From the NCBI RefSeq assembly GCF_001277235.1, contig NZ_CP012266.1:2790001-2854000 (forward strand): a DNA stretch of 64,000 nucleotides, written 5' to 3'. Positions 50,414 to 59,301 of this stretch are shown here, piece by piece. The stretch's first letter is position 1, and each line of letters starts with the position of its first letter. The notes beneath the pieces were generated by a model that made no database searches, was not told where the DNA came from, and worked only from the letters and a program-made list of their open reading frames with translations. The DNA comes from Cronobacter dublinensis subsp. dublinensis LMG 23823 (GTDB taxonomy: Bacteria; Pseudomonadota; Gammaproteobacteria; Enterobacterales; Enterobacteriaceae). The position numbers and the translations under genes were made by a program.

Positions 50414-51841
50414 GTGTCTGATTCTGCCGCGCAACCGACTTTTCTGTTCCACGATTACGAGACTTTCGGCAAAAGCCCCTCGCTCGACCGCCCGGCGCAG
50501 TTCGCCGCCCTGCGCACCGATGAAAATTTTAACGTTATCGGCGAACCGGAAGTCTTCTACTGCAAGCCCGCCGACGATTATCTCCCCCAGCCGGAAGCCG
50601 TGCTGATAACCGGCATTACGCCGCAGGTGGCGCTCGCGCGCGGCGAGAACGAAGCCGAGTTCGCAGGGCGCATTCACGCCCTGTTCACCGTGCCGAAAAC
50701 CTGCGTGGTGGGCTATAACAACGTGCGTTTCGATGACGAAGTGACGCGCAATATCTTCTACCGTAACTTTTACGACCCGTACGCGTGGAGCTGGCAGCAC
50801 GACAACTCGCGCTGGGATCTGCTGGATGTGATGCGCGCCTGCTACGCGCTGCGCCCGGAAGGGATCGTCTGGCCGGAGAACAGCGATGGCCTGCCGAGTT
50901 TCCGGCTCGAACACCTGACCGTGGCCAATGGCATTGAGCACGCCAACGCGCACGACGCGATGGCGGATGTCCACGCCACCATCGCCATGGCGCAACTGGT
51001 GAAAACCCGCCAGCCGCGGATGTTCGATTATCTCTACACCTATCGCAGTAAGCAGAAGCTGGCGACGCTGATTGATATCGTCCAGATGAAACCGCTGGTG
51101 CATGTTTCCGGCATGTTTGGTGCCTGGCGCGGCAACACAAGCTGGATAGCGCCGATCGCCTGGCACCCGGACAACCGCAACGCGGTGATTGTGGTGGATT
51201 TGGCAGGCGATATCAGCCCGCTGCTGGAGCTCGATGCCGATGCGCTGCGCGAACGGCTGTATACGCCGAAAGCCGTGCTGGGTGACGACAGCGCGGTGCC
51301 GGTGAAGCTGGTGCACCTCAATAAGTGCCCGGTGCTGGCGCAGGCCAACACGCTGCGCCCGGAAGACGCTGAGCGCCTCGGCATCGACCGTCAGCATTGT
51401 CTTAACAACCTGAAAGTGCTGCGCGCCGCGCCTCAGGTTCGCGAGAAACTGGTGGCGCTGTTTGCCGAAGCGCCGCCCTTCCCGCCCACCAGCAACGTGG
51501 ATGCGCAGCTCTACGACGGCTTTTTCAGCGACGCCGATCGCGCCGCGATGCGCATTGTGTTGCAGACGCCGCCGCAGAACCTCCCGGCGCTGGATATCAC
51601 GTTCGTGGATAAGCGCATTGAAAAGCTGCTGTTTAACTACCGTGCGCGCAATTTCCCCGGCACGCTCAGCGAGCCGGAACAGCAGCGCTGGCTTAACCAT
51701 CGCCGCGACGTCTTTACGCCGGAGTTCCTCCAGGCTTACGCCCAGGAGCTGGAGATGCTCTACAACCAGTATGAGAGCGATAAAGAGAAAACGGCGCTTC
51801 TGAAGGCGCTGTATCAGTACGCGCAGGAGATTGTCGGGTAA
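50414..51841 (+). CDS. sbcB: Exodeoxyribonuclease I (SbcB)
   Basis: Exonuclease I degrades single-stranded DNA 3' to 5' and suppresses recBC recombination defects when mutated. The DEDDh exonuclease motifs are FHDYETFG (about 12-19), GYNNVRFDDEV, and NAHDAMADVHATI (His and Asp). The SH3-like and C-terminal helical domains follow, with a conserved TFVDKRIEKLLFNYRARNFPGTL. Starting at GTG 50414 gives 475 residues, exactly the E. coli length. The ATG at 50366 would put the start codon inside the upstream gene's terminator hairpin. Confidence 0.95.
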   Translation: MSDSAAQPTFLFHDYETFGKSPSLDRPAQFAALRTDENFNVIGEPEVFYCKPADDYLPQPEAVLITGITPQVALARGENEAEFAGRIHALFTVPKTCVVGYNNVRFDDEVTRNIFYRNFYDPYAWSWQHDNSRWDLLDVMRACYALRPEGIVWPENSDGLPSFRLEHLTVANGIEHANAHDAMADVHATIAMAQLVKTRQPRMFDYLYTYRSKQKLATLIDIVQMKPLVHVSGMFGAWRGNTSWIAPIAWHPDNRNAVIVVDLAGDISPLLELDADALRERLYTPKAVLGDDSAVPVKLVHLNKCPVLAQANTLRPEDAERLGIDRQHCLNNLKVLRAAPQVREKLVALFAEAPPFPPTSNVDAQLYDGFFSDADRAAMRIVLQTPPQNLPALDITFVDKRIEKLLFNYRARNFPGTLSEPEQQRWLNHRRDVFTPEFLQAYAQELEMLYNQYESDKEKTALLKALYQYAQEIVG

Positions 51842-51854
51842 ACCGTTGTGGCAG

Positions 51855-51936
51855 GTGGGTGCGCTTCGCTTACCCACCCTACTTTATTGCTTTAAGCACG
51901 CCTGAATTGTAGGGCGGGTAAGCGAAGCGCACCCGC
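51855..51936. repeat. Inverted REP/BIME-like pair
   Basis: Two palindromic units, GTGGGTGCGC-TTCGC-TTACCCAC (51855-51877) and GCGGGTAAGC-GAAGC-GCACCCGC (51914-51936), lie in opposite orientation about 36 bases apart in the sbcB-plaP gap. This is the GGGTGCGCTTCGCTTACCC type of extragenic repeat common in enterobacteria. Confidence 0.8.
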
Positions 51937-51967
51937 CGCCCCATCGACATCCCAATCCATCGCCAAC

Positions 51968-51998
51968 AAAAAAGGCTCCCCGAGGGGAGCCTTTTTTC
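51968..51998. terminator. Bidirectional terminator between sbcB and plaP
   Basis: AAAAAAGGCTCCCC-GAGGGGAGCCTTTTTT is a long perfect hairpin with A/T tracts on both sides. Confidence 0.92.
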
Positions 51999-52016
51999 GC
52001 GTTGCTTTTCGGCGGA

Positions 52017-53378
52017 TTACGCGATGTCTTCGTGGTACTGCGGAACCGGGTTACGGAAGCTGCGGGTCACGCACGCCAGGTAAACCACACCGATACCGGC
52101 CCAGATCAGGCCCAGCACCATCGAGCTTTCTTCCAGGTTCAGCCACAGCGCACCCACGGTCAGCGCGCCGCACACCGGCAGCAGCAGGTAAGTAAAGTGA
52201 TCTTTCAGCGTCTTGTTGCGGCCTTCGCGGATCCAGAACTGTGAAATCACAGACAGGTTTACGAAAGTAAACGCGACCAGCGCACCGAAGTTAATCAGCG
52301 CCGTTGCCATCACCAGGTCGAAGTTAATCGCCATCAGCGCAATCGCGCCGACCAGCACTACATTCAGCGCCGGGGTGCGCCATTTCGGATGCACGTAGCC
52401 GAAGAAGCGGTTCGGGAACACGCCGTCACGGCCCATCACGTACATCAGACGCGCAACACCCGCATGCGCCGCCATACCGGAAGCCAGTACGGTCACGGTG
52501 GAGAAAATCAGCGCGCCGACCTGGAAGGCTTTACCTGCCACGTACAGCATGATTTCCGGCTGAGACGCGTCCGGATCTTTAAAGCGCGAGATATCCGGGA
52601 AGTAGAGCTGGATAAAGTACGTAGAGAAAATAAAGATCAGGCCGCCAATCAGCGCGGTCAGGAAGATAGCGCGCGGGATAACGCGACCTGCGTCTTTGGT
52701 CTCTTCCGACAGGTTACTGATGCCGTCAAAGCCGGTGAACGAGAAGCACAGAATGGTCGCCCCGGTGATCATCGGGATGACGTGCGCATTCTCAGACCAG
52801 AACGGACGAGAGCTTGTCAGCGTACCGGCCCCTTCGCCGTGGGACACGCCGTAAATCACCATGCCCAGAATCACGGCGATCAGGATAACCTGCAGCACCA
52901 CGATAATGGTGTTGAAGTTCGCCACGCCTTTCAGGGTACGCATGTTGAAAACAGTCATGAACGCGACCAGCAGCACCACAAAAATCCACGACGGGATGCC
53001 AGGCACCAGCGCTTCAAAGTAGATTTTCGCGAGCAGGATGTTGATCATCGGCGCGAACAGGTAGTCGAGCAGCGACGACCAGCCCACCATGAAGCCCACG
53101 GTCGGGTTAATCGCTTTCTGCGCGTAGGTGTATGCCGAGCCCGCCGACGGGAAGCGGCGCACCAGCTTGCCGTAGCTCAACGCGGTAAAGAGGATCGCGA
53201 CCAGCGCGAAGGCGTACGCGGTCGGCACATGACCGTCCGTCAGGCCGGATACAATACCGAATGTATCGAACAGCGTCATAGGTTGCATATAGGCAAGGCC
53301 CATCATAACAACCGGAATCAACGTAAGCGTTTTACGTAATTCCACGCGAGAGGTTTTTGGAGTTGCATTAAGCGACAT
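52017..53378 (-). CDS. plaP: Low-affinity putrescine importer PlaP (YeeF)
   Basis: A 453-residue APC-family transporter with twelve hydrophobic segments, nearly the E. coli length (452). It has PMTLFDTFGIVSGLTDGHVPTAYA in helix 1, SYGKLVRRFPSAGSAYTYAQ and FTGFDGISNLSEETKDAGRVIP. PlaP takes up putrescine by proton symport and is needed for putrescine-dependent surface motility in E. coli. It sits beside PuuE- and PuuD-like genes in this genome. Confidence 0.94.
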   Translation of the reverse strand: MSLNATPKTSRVELRKTLTLIPVVMMGLAYMQPMTLFDTFGIVSGLTDGHVPTAYAFALVAILFTALSYGKLVRRFPSAGSAYTYAQKAINPTVGFMVGWSSLLDYLFAPMINILLAKIYFEALVPGIPSWIFVVLLVAFMTVFNMRTLKGVANFNTIIVVLQVILIAVILGMVIYGVSHGEGAGTLTSSRPFWSENAHVIPMITGATILCFSFTGFDGISNLSEETKDAGRVIPRAIFLTALIGGLIFIFSTYFIQLYFPDISRFKDPDASQPEIMLYVAGKAFQVGALIFSTVTVLASGMAAHAGVARLMYVMGRDGVFPNRFFGYVHPKWRTPALNVVLVGAIALMAINFDLVMATALINFGALVAFTFVNLSVISQFWIREGRNKTLKDHFTYLLLPVCGALTVGALWLNLEESSMVLGLIWAGIGVVYLACVTRSFRNPVPQYHEDIA

Positions 53379-53530
53379 AATTATTCTCCTTTACGGTGAA
53401 CATCGCCGCATAAGCGAAAAATTGCCCCATTTTCTGTATTCCTCAGCGACAACAACTGTCGGATTTTAAGTAAGTATCTATCCGGTACGAAGCCCGGCCT
53501 CTTGAATTTAATTACGATGCTCTTGACTGC

Positions 53531-53562
53531 AAAAAAATAACCGACGCGTTGAACGTCGGTTA
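53531..53562 (-). terminator. Terminator of the PuuE-like gene
   Basis: On the minus strand TAACCGACG ... CGTCGGTTA (9-bp stem) is followed by seven Ts, just after the aminotransferase stop. Confidence 0.88.
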
Positions 53563-53568
53563 ATCATC

Positions 53569-54864
53569 TCATTTTGCAGGGCGCGTATTTTGCACCACTT
53601 TAAGGCAGGATGACAAGATGTTGAGACCTTCTGTCACAATTTCTTTCTCTGCGGTAAGCGGGATAAGAAAACGGATGACGTTCGCCCGCACGCCGCAGGT
53701 CAGCAAAATCAGCCCCTGACGCCCTGCCTCCTGCACCAGTTGCTGGGTTAACTCTTTGTCCGGGCGATGGCTGTCGCGCTCATGCACCAGCTCCATCGCC
53801 ACCATCGCGCCGACGCCGCGCACGTCGCCGATAAAGTCATAGGTTTCGGCAAATTCACGCAGGCGGCCAGTCAGCAGTTCGCCCTGCGCTGTCGCCCGCT
53901 CGTTCAGGCGTTCCCGCGCGATAATATCGGTCACCGCCAGCCCCGCGGCGATACTGACCGGCGACCCGGCGTAAGTGCCACCAAGCCCGCCCGGCAGCGC
54001 TTTATCGAACAGCGCCTTTTTGCCCACCAGCGCCGAGAGCGGAAAACCGCCCGCCAGGCTTTTGGCCATGGTGATGAGATCCGGCTCGACGCCCGCGTGT
54101 TCAATGGCGAAGGTTCTGCCGGTGCGGCAAAACCCGCTCTGGATCTCATCGACAATCAGCACGATGCCATGTTTATCGCACAGGGCGCGCAGCTGCTGCA
54201 TAAACTCCGCCGACGCGGCGTAAAACCCGCCCTCGCCCTGCACCGGCTCGATGATAATCGCCGCGACCTCGTCCGGCGAAACATCGGCCGCGAAAATCCC
54301 CGCGAGCGACGCCAGCGCCTGGGTGTCGCTTACGCCCAGGTAGGCCGCCGGATAGGGCGCGTGGTATATCCCGGCCGGAAACGGACCATACCCTTTTTTA
54401 TACGGCTGTACTTTACCGGTGAGCGCCATGCCGAGCAGCGTGCGGCCATGAAACGCGCCGCGAAAAGCAATCACCGCCGAGCGGCCCGTAGCAATGCGCG
54501 CCACTTTAATGGCGTTCTCCACCGCCTCGGCACCGGTCGAGAGAAACAGCGTCTGGCAGGGCTCGCTGATGGGCGCAAGCGCGTTCAGCCGCTCCGCCAG
54601 CTCAATGTAGTTGCCGTAAGGCGTCACCTGAAAGCAAGGATGCGTGAAGTTATCGAGCTGCGCTTTGACCGCCTCGATCACCGCCGGATGGTTATGGCCG
54701 GTATTCAGCACCGCAATCCCGGAGGCGAAGTCGATATAGCGCCGCCCTTCGACATCCCAGATCTCCGCATTTTTCGCTCGCGCCACATACACCGGCAGCG
54801 CGTTGCCCACGCCCTGCGGCACCGCGCTTTCACGCCTCTCCTGCCACTGCTGATTGCTTTGCAT
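53569..54864 (-). CDS. puuE: 4-aminobutyrate aminotransferase (PuuE/GabT type)
   Basis: A 431-residue class III PLP aminotransferase. PLP-binding features are TGAEAVENAIKVAR, the AFHGRT motif, EPVQGEGGFY, DEIQSGFCRTG and the Schiff-base lysine in TMAKSLAGGFPLS. GGLGGTYAGSPVS, as in PuuE/GabT, follows. It converts GABA plus 2-oxoglutarate to succinic semialdehyde plus glutamate. Placement next to plaP and a PuuD-like gene favours a role in putrescine breakdown (PuuE), although GabT cannot be excluded. ATG 54864 is favoured over 54867 by spacing from AGGAG. Confidence 0.82.
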   Translation of the reverse strand: MQSNQQWQERRESAVPQGVGNALPVYVARAKNAEIWDVEGRRYIDFASGIAVLNTGHNHPAVIEAVKAQLDNFTHPCFQVTPYGNYIELAERLNALAPISEPCQTLFLSTGAEAVENAIKVARIATGRSAVIAFRGAFHGRTLLGMALTGKVQPYKKGYGPFPAGIYHAPYPAAYLGVSDTQALASLAGIFAADVSPDEVAAIIIEPVQGEGGFYAASAEFMQQLRALCDKHGIVLIVDEIQSGFCRTGRTFAIEHAGVEPDLITMAKSLAGGFPLSALVGKKALFDKALPGGLGGTYAGSPVSIAAGLAVTDIIARERLNERATAQGELLTGRLREFAETYDFIGDVRGVGAMVAMELVHERDSHRPDKELTQQLVQEAGRQGLILLTCGVRANVIRFLIPLTAEKEIVTEGLNILSSCLKVVQNTRPAK

Positions 54865-55122
54865 CATTGACTCCTGTGCGCAAAAAGCCTCCGCCCAAAA
54901 AGACGGAGGCAAGACTGTTCTCATCGGTATGTTGTGGGGCGCTGCAGAAGATCACGCCGGGCGGTTTTACATCGCGAGGCCGTGGCGAAAACCGCTCAAA
55001 TAACGCCCGTTATCAAACCATAGCTCAAGGCCCGGGTTCTGCCAGAGTGCGCGCATGGAAAGTTGACCCGCTGCGAATGCTCAACTACAGGATCTGTATC
55101 CCAGCGAAACAGGCGAACCAGC

Positions 55123-55908
55123 ATGACCGTAACCACACCGCCGTTGATTGGCGTTTTGATGTGTCAAAGTAATCAGGAAGGACAGTTGATCCTGACGGTG
55201 GAAAATCTCTATCTGGCACCGCTTTACCATTCGGGCGCCGTGGCCATTCCCCTGCCCCATCATCTGGCGGACGATCCGCTTTATCTCGCCGCCGCCCTGA
55301 AATCGCTCAGCGGCATTTTTCTGCCCGGCAGCCCATGCAACATTGAACCGCATCACTACGGTGAAGAAGCGCAGGAAAGCAGCAACGATCCCGGGCGCGA
55401 TAAACTGGCGTTAATGCTGGTGCGTCATGCGCTTAACACCGGCCTGCCGCTGCTTGGCTCGTGTCGCGGTGTGCATGAGATGGTCGTCGCGACCGGCGGG
55501 AAACTCTGGCGGCAGTTACATAACGTTGAAGGATTACGCGAGCATGAAGTAAACCCGAGCGGCAGCCCGGAGGCGAAATTTGCGCCGGTCCACGGCCTTG
55601 AGATAGCGCCCGGCGGCTGGCTCGACAGCTGGGTGCCGCCAGGCGAATCCGTTCGCGTGAACACGCTGCATCAGCAAGGGATCCGCGAGGTCGGGCCCGG
55701 CGTGTTTATTGAAGCGCGCGCCGACGACGGGCTGATTGAGGCGATAAGCATTCCCGAACACCCCTTCGCCTTCGGCGTGCAGTGGCACCCGGAATGGGGC
55801 GCGCTGCACGACGAACCGCTGTCAAAACAGATGTTCGACGCCTTCGTCGCGGCCTGCCGCGTCTGGCAGGCGGAGCATCAGGCGCTGGCGCTTACGCCAT
55901 TGGCATAA
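55123..55908 (+). CDS. puuD: Gamma-glutamyl-GABA hydrolase PuuD-like (peptidase C26)
   Basis: A 261-residue class I glutamine-amidotransferase-fold hydrolase. The catalytic Cys114 is in GSCRGVHE, with H222 and E224 in WHPEW, the same positions as in E. coli PuuD. The early GIFLPGSPCNIEPHHYGEE segment also agrees. PuuD releases GABA from gamma-glutamyl-GABA, and the divergent aminotransferase would use that GABA. The other puu genes (puuA, puuB, puuC) are not in the window. Its 3' end overlaps convergent yeeZ by 17 bases. Confidence 0.82.
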   Translation: MTVTTPPLIGVLMCQSNQEGQLILTVENLYLAPLYHSGAVAIPLPHHLADDPLYLAAALKSLSGIFLPGSPCNIEPHHYGEEAQESSNDPGRDKLALMLVRHALNTGLPLLGSCRGVHEMVVATGGKLWRQLHNVEGLREHEVNPSGSPEAKFAPVHGLEIAPGGWLDSWVPPGESVRVNTLHQQGIREVGPGVFIEARADDGLIEAISIPEHPFAFGVQWHPEWGALHDEPLSKQMFDAFVAACRVWQAEHQALALTPLA

Positions 55909-56716
55909 CCAGCGGGTCCGGGTAGAGGTACTCGAACCCCAGTTCGTGGCAGATCCGGTTGCCGTCGATAAGCTTGCCTTTGCTGCCCACGGGGCTGTCG
56001 CTAAAGCGCGGCGGCTCCAGCCCAAGCTGGCGCGCCATTACCGGGTAAAACGCGGCGCGCGCCGGATGCTGCGGGGCGCAGAGGTTATAAATATGGCCGC
56101 CTTTGGGCGCCTGCAACAGGAGGGTAATGGCGCCGATCACATCCTCAAGATGCACGAGATTGACGCCATGTCCGCCGTTAGGCGCGCTTTTACCGGCAAA
56201 GAAACGCCCCGGATGCCGCCCCGGCCCGACAAGACCCGCGAGACGCAGAATGTCGACCGACGTTCCCGGCAGATGGTGCAGCCACTGTTCGAGTTCTTTA
56301 AGCACGCGCCCGCTTTCAGTGACCGGTTCAATCGGCGAGGTTTCCTTGCACAGGCCTTCAGCCTCGCCATAGACCGAGGTAGAACTCGTAAAGATAATGC
56401 GCGGGATCTGGTGCGCCAGCGCGCTGTCCACGACCTGCTGCACCGCCTGCAAATAGTATTCGCCATTGCCGCCGGTGCGGCGTGCGGGCAGCGTCACCAC
56501 CAGCGCGTCGGCGTTAAACAGCGCGTCCAGATCGTCGCTGTCGCACACCATTTCCGGCAGCAGCTCCAGCTGGTAACTCTCGATGCCGCACATGCGCGCG
56601 GCCTCCACGCCGTCGGCGGTGGTTTTGCTGCCCGCGACCTGCCAGCCACGGGCATTCAGCGCGAGCGCCAGCGGCATCCCCAGCCATCCTAATCCGACAA
56701 TCGCGACCTTTTTCAT
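55892..56716 (-). CDS. yeeZ: NAD-dependent epimerase-like protein YeeZ
   Basis: A 274-residue Rossmann-fold protein (same length as E. coli) of the extended SDR/epimerase-like group. The N-terminal nucleotide motif is KKVAIVGLGWLGMPLA, and there is a TSSTSVYGEAEG segment (SDR Ser and Tyr region). No activity is established. The start ATG 56716 follows an AGGAGAACGAG Shine-Dalgarno. In E. coli the yoeB-yefM toxin-antitoxin genes lie between yeeZ and his; they are absent here. Confidence 0.92.
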   Translation of the reverse strand: MKKVAIVGLGWLGMPLALALNARGWQVAGSKTTADGVEAARMCGIESYQLELLPEMVCDSDDLDALFNADALVVTLPARRTGGNGEYYLQAVQQVVDSALAHQIPRIIFTSSTSVYGEAEGLCKETSPIEPVTESGRVLKELEQWLHHLPGTSVDILRLAGLVGPGRHPGRFFAGKSAPNGGHGVNLVHLEDVIGAITLLLQAPKGGHIYNLCAPQHPARAAFYPVMARQLGLEPPRFSDSPVGSKGKLIDGNRICHELGFEYLYPDPLVMPMA

Positions 56717-56826
56717 CTCGTTCTCCTGCTCCGTCTTTCGCCTGCGTCTTTTCAGGCTACGCCAGCCGCTGCGGGCTGACAATTGATGTAGTGAATATGA
56801 AAGGTTTTAATGATGAAAAAAAGCCC

Positions 56827-56856
56827 TTGCCTTCTCTGCCCGGTATGGTTTACGGT
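56827..56856 (+). promoter_or_regulatory. his operon promoter
   Basis: TTGCCT and TACGGT are separated by 18 bases, aligning with the E. coli hisLp elements (TTGCTT, 18 bases, TAGGTT). They lie about 39 bases before hisL. The weak -10 suits ppGpp-responsive control, as known for his. Confidence 0.75.
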
Positions 56857-56894
56857 TAAGACAGGTTTGAATAAGCATTCATCAAGAGAATTTT

Positions 56895-56945
56895 ATGACA
56901 CGCGTTCAGTTTAACAACCACCACCATCACCATCATCCTGACTAG
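56895..56945 (+). CDS. hisL: his operon leader peptide HisL
   Basis: A 16-residue leader, MTRVQFNN followed by six His, then Pro-Asp. Ribosome stalling at the His codons when charged tRNA-His is scarce prevents the attenuator from forming. E. coli has one Lys and seven His at this place, so one His codon is replaced here by Asn. The AAGAG upstream is the ribosome binding site. Confidence 0.96.
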   Translation: MTRVQFNNHHHHHHPD

Positions 56946-57007
56946 TCTTTCAGGCGATGTGTGCTGGAAGACGATCGGATCTTCCAGTGGTGCATGAACG
57001 CTAAGAG

Positions 57008-57042
57008 AGCCCCCGGAAGATCAACCTTCCGGGGGCTTTTTT
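57008..57042 (+). terminator. his attenuator terminator
   Basis: AGCCCCCGGAAG ... CTTCCGGGGGCT is a 12-bp perfect stem followed by a T run, 50 bases before hisG. The preceding GATCTTCCAGTGG segment can pair as anti-terminator with the left arm, as in the enteric his attenuator. Confidence 0.94.
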
Positions 57043-57091
57043 ATTGGGCGTTTGCAGGCGAATTTCACGAGATCAATAAGGATAAGGCGAG

Positions 57092-57991
57092 ATGACAGAC
57101 AACAACCGTTTACGCATAGCTATTCAAAAATCAGGCCGTTTAAGCGATGATTCGCGAGAACTGCTGGCCCGCTGCGGCATAAAAATTAATCTCCACACCC
57201 AGCGTCTGATTGCGCTGGCGGAGAATATGCCTATCGATATCCTGCGCGTGCGGGATGACGATATCCCGGGCCTGGTAATGGATGGCGTGGTGGATCTCGG
57301 CATCATCGGCGAAAACGTGCTGGAAGAAGAGTTACTCACCCGCCGCGCCCAGGGCGACGACCCGCGCTACTATACGCTGCGCCGTCTCGATTTCGGCGGC
57401 TGCCGCCTCTCGCTCGCCACGCCGGTCGACGACGTCTGGGAAGGCCCGGAAAGCCTGAAAAACAAGCGCATCGCCACCTCCTACCCGCACCTGCTCAAGC
57501 GTTATCTCGATCAAAAAGGCGTGCAGTTTAAATCCTGCCTGCTGAACGGTTCAGTGGAAGTGGCCCCGCGCGCCGGGCTGGCTGATGCCATCTGCGATTT
57601 AGTCTCCACCGGCGCGACGCTTGAGGCCAACGGCCTGCGCGAAGTGGAAGTGATTTACCGCTCCAAAGCCTGTCTTATCCAGCGTGACGGCGAAATGCCC
57701 GCCGTGAAGCAGCAGCTTATCGACAAACTGCTGACCCGCATCCAGGGCGTTATCCAGGCCCGCGAATCGAAATACATCATGCTCCACGCGCCGACGGAGC
57801 GTCTTGATGAAGTGATAGCCCTGCTGCCAGGCGCGGAACGCCCGACCATTCTGCCGCTGGCCGGCGATCAGCAGCGCGTGGCGATGCATATGGTGAGCAG
57901 CGAAACGCTGTTCTGGGAAACGATGGAGAAGCTCAAAGCGCTGGGCGCGAGCTCCATCCTTGTGCTGCCGATTGAGAAGATGATGGAGTAA
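57092..57991 (+). CDS. hisG: ATP phosphoribosyltransferase HisG
   Basis: HisG catalyses the first step of histidine synthesis, joining ATP and PRPP to phosphoribosyl-ATP, and is feedback-inhibited by histidine. The 299-residue long-form enzyme (same length as E. coli) has the PRPP-binding motif DLVSTGATLEANGL (about 169-182) and a C-terminal regulatory ACT-like domain (about 225-299). The start follows AAGGATAAGGCGAG. Confidence 0.98.
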   Translation: MTDNNRLRIAIQKSGRLSDDSRELLARCGIKINLHTQRLIALAENMPIDILRVRDDDIPGLVMDGVVDLGIIGENVLEEELLTRRAQGDDPRYYTLRRLDFGGCRLSLATPVDDVWEGPESLKNKRIATSYPHLLKRYLDQKGVQFKSCLLNGSVEVAPRAGLADAICDLVSTGATLEANGLREVEVIYRSKACLIQRDGEMPAVKQQLIDKLLTRIQGVIQARESKYIMLHAPTERLDEVIALLPGAERPTILPLAGDQQRVAMHMVSSETLFWETMEKLKALGASSILVLPIEKMME

Positions 57992-57996
57992 CCGCC

Positions 57997-59301
57997 ATGA
58001 CTTTTACCACCGTCATCGACTGGAACACCTGTAACGCCGCACAGCAGCGCGAGCTGCTGATGCGCCCGGCCATTTCTGCCTCGGAGAGCATTACCCGCAC
58101 CGTGGCGGAGATCCTCGATAATGTAAAAGCCCGCGGCGACGCGGCGCTGCGCGACTATAGCGCGAAGTTCGATAAAACCGACGTGGCCGCCCTGCAGGTC
58201 AGCGCGCAGGAGATTGACGCCGCTGCCGCGCGCCTTGATGACAACGTGAAGCAGGCGATGGCGGTTGCCGTGGCGAATATCGAAAAATTTCACCGCGCCC
58301 AGCAGCTCGCGCCCGTGGATGTCGAAACCCTGCCCGGCGTGCGCTGCCAGCAGGTGACGCGCCCGGTGGCGTCGGTCGGTCTCTATATTCCGGGCGGCTC
58401 CGCGCCGCTCTTCTCGACCGTGCTGATGCTGGCGACGCCTGCGCGCATCGCGGGCTGTCAACGCGTAGTGCTCTGCTCGCCGCCGCCCATCGCCGATGAA
58501 ATTCTCTATGCCGCGAAACTCTGCGGCGTGCAGGAGGTGTTTCAGGCGGGCGGCGCGCAGGCGATTGCTGCCCTCGCCTTCGGCACCGAAAGCGTGCCGA
58601 AAGTGGCGAAAATTTTCGGCCCCGGCAACGCCTTTGTGACCGAAGCCAAACGCCAGGTGAGCCAGCGTCTCGACGGCGCGGCGATCGATATGCCCGCCGG
58701 GCCTTCCGAAGTGCTGGTGATTGCCGACAGCGGCGCGACGCCGGATTTCGTCGCCTCCGATCTGCTCTCGCAGGCCGAGCACGGCCCGGACTCGCAGGTT
58801 ATTTTACTGACGCCGGATGCGGCGATGGCTAAGGCGGTCGCCGACGCCACCGCCCGCCAGCTGGAAGCGCTGCCCCGCGCCGACACCGCCCGTCAGGCGC
58901 TCGCGGCAAGCCGCCTTATTGTGGCGCGCGACCTCGCCCAGTGCGTGGAAATCTCTAACCAGTACGGCCCGGAGCACCTGATTATCCAGACCCGCAACGC
59001 CCGCGAGCTGGTCGATGGCATCACCAGCGCAGGCTCGGTGTTTTTAGGCGACTGGTCACCGGAATCGGCGGGCGATTACGCCTCCGGCACTAACCACGTG
59101 CTGCCGACCTACGGCTATACCGCCACCAGCTCAAGCCTCGGTCTTGCGGATTTCCAGAAGCGCATGACTATTCAGGAACTGACGCCCGCCGGGTTTTCCG
59201 CGCTGGCAGAGACCATCGAAACCCTGGCGGCGGCAGAACAGCTCACCGCCCACAAAAACGCCGTGACGCTGCGCGTGGCAGCCCTGAAGGAGCAAGCATG
59301 A
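57997..59301 (+). CDS. hisD: Histidinol dehydrogenase HisD
   Basis: HisD oxidises L-histidinol to L-histidine in two NAD-dependent steps with a zinc ion. The 434-residue enzyme has the signature from AGPSEVLVIADSG through DLLSQAEHGPDSQVILLT (about 225-270), including zinc-ligand Gln and His, and the GPEHLIIQT segment. Five bases separate it from hisG. The stop overlaps the hisC start by four bases. Confidence 0.98.
   Translation: MTFTTVIDWNTCNAAQQRELLMRPAISASESITRTVAEILDNVKARGDAALRDYSAKFDKTDVAALQVSAQEIDAAAARLDDNVKQAMAVAVANIEKFHRAQQLAPVDVETLPGVRCQQVTRPVASVGLYIPGGSAPLFSTVLMLATPARIAGCQRVVLCSPPPIADEILYAAKLCGVQEVFQAGGAQAIAALAFGTESVPKVAKIFGPGNAFVTEAKRQVSQRLDGAAIDMPAGPSEVLVIADSGATPDFVASDLLSQAEHGPDSQVILLTPDAAMAKAVADATARQLEALPRADTARQALAASRLIVARDLAQCVEISNQYGPEHLIIQTRNARELVDGITSAGSVFLGDWSPESAGDYASGTNHVLPTYGYTATSSSLGLADFQKRMTIQELTPAGFSALAETIETLAAAEQLTAHKNAVTLRVAALKEQA

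Noticed and set aside
50390..51877. 495-codon minus-strand open frame opposite sbcB
   Set aside because: It is the antisense shadow of a highly conserved exonuclease gene; high GC with strong codon bias creates long antisense frames. The same applies to frames opposite amn (33630-34634), shiA (26915-27931) and yeeO (39829-41076).
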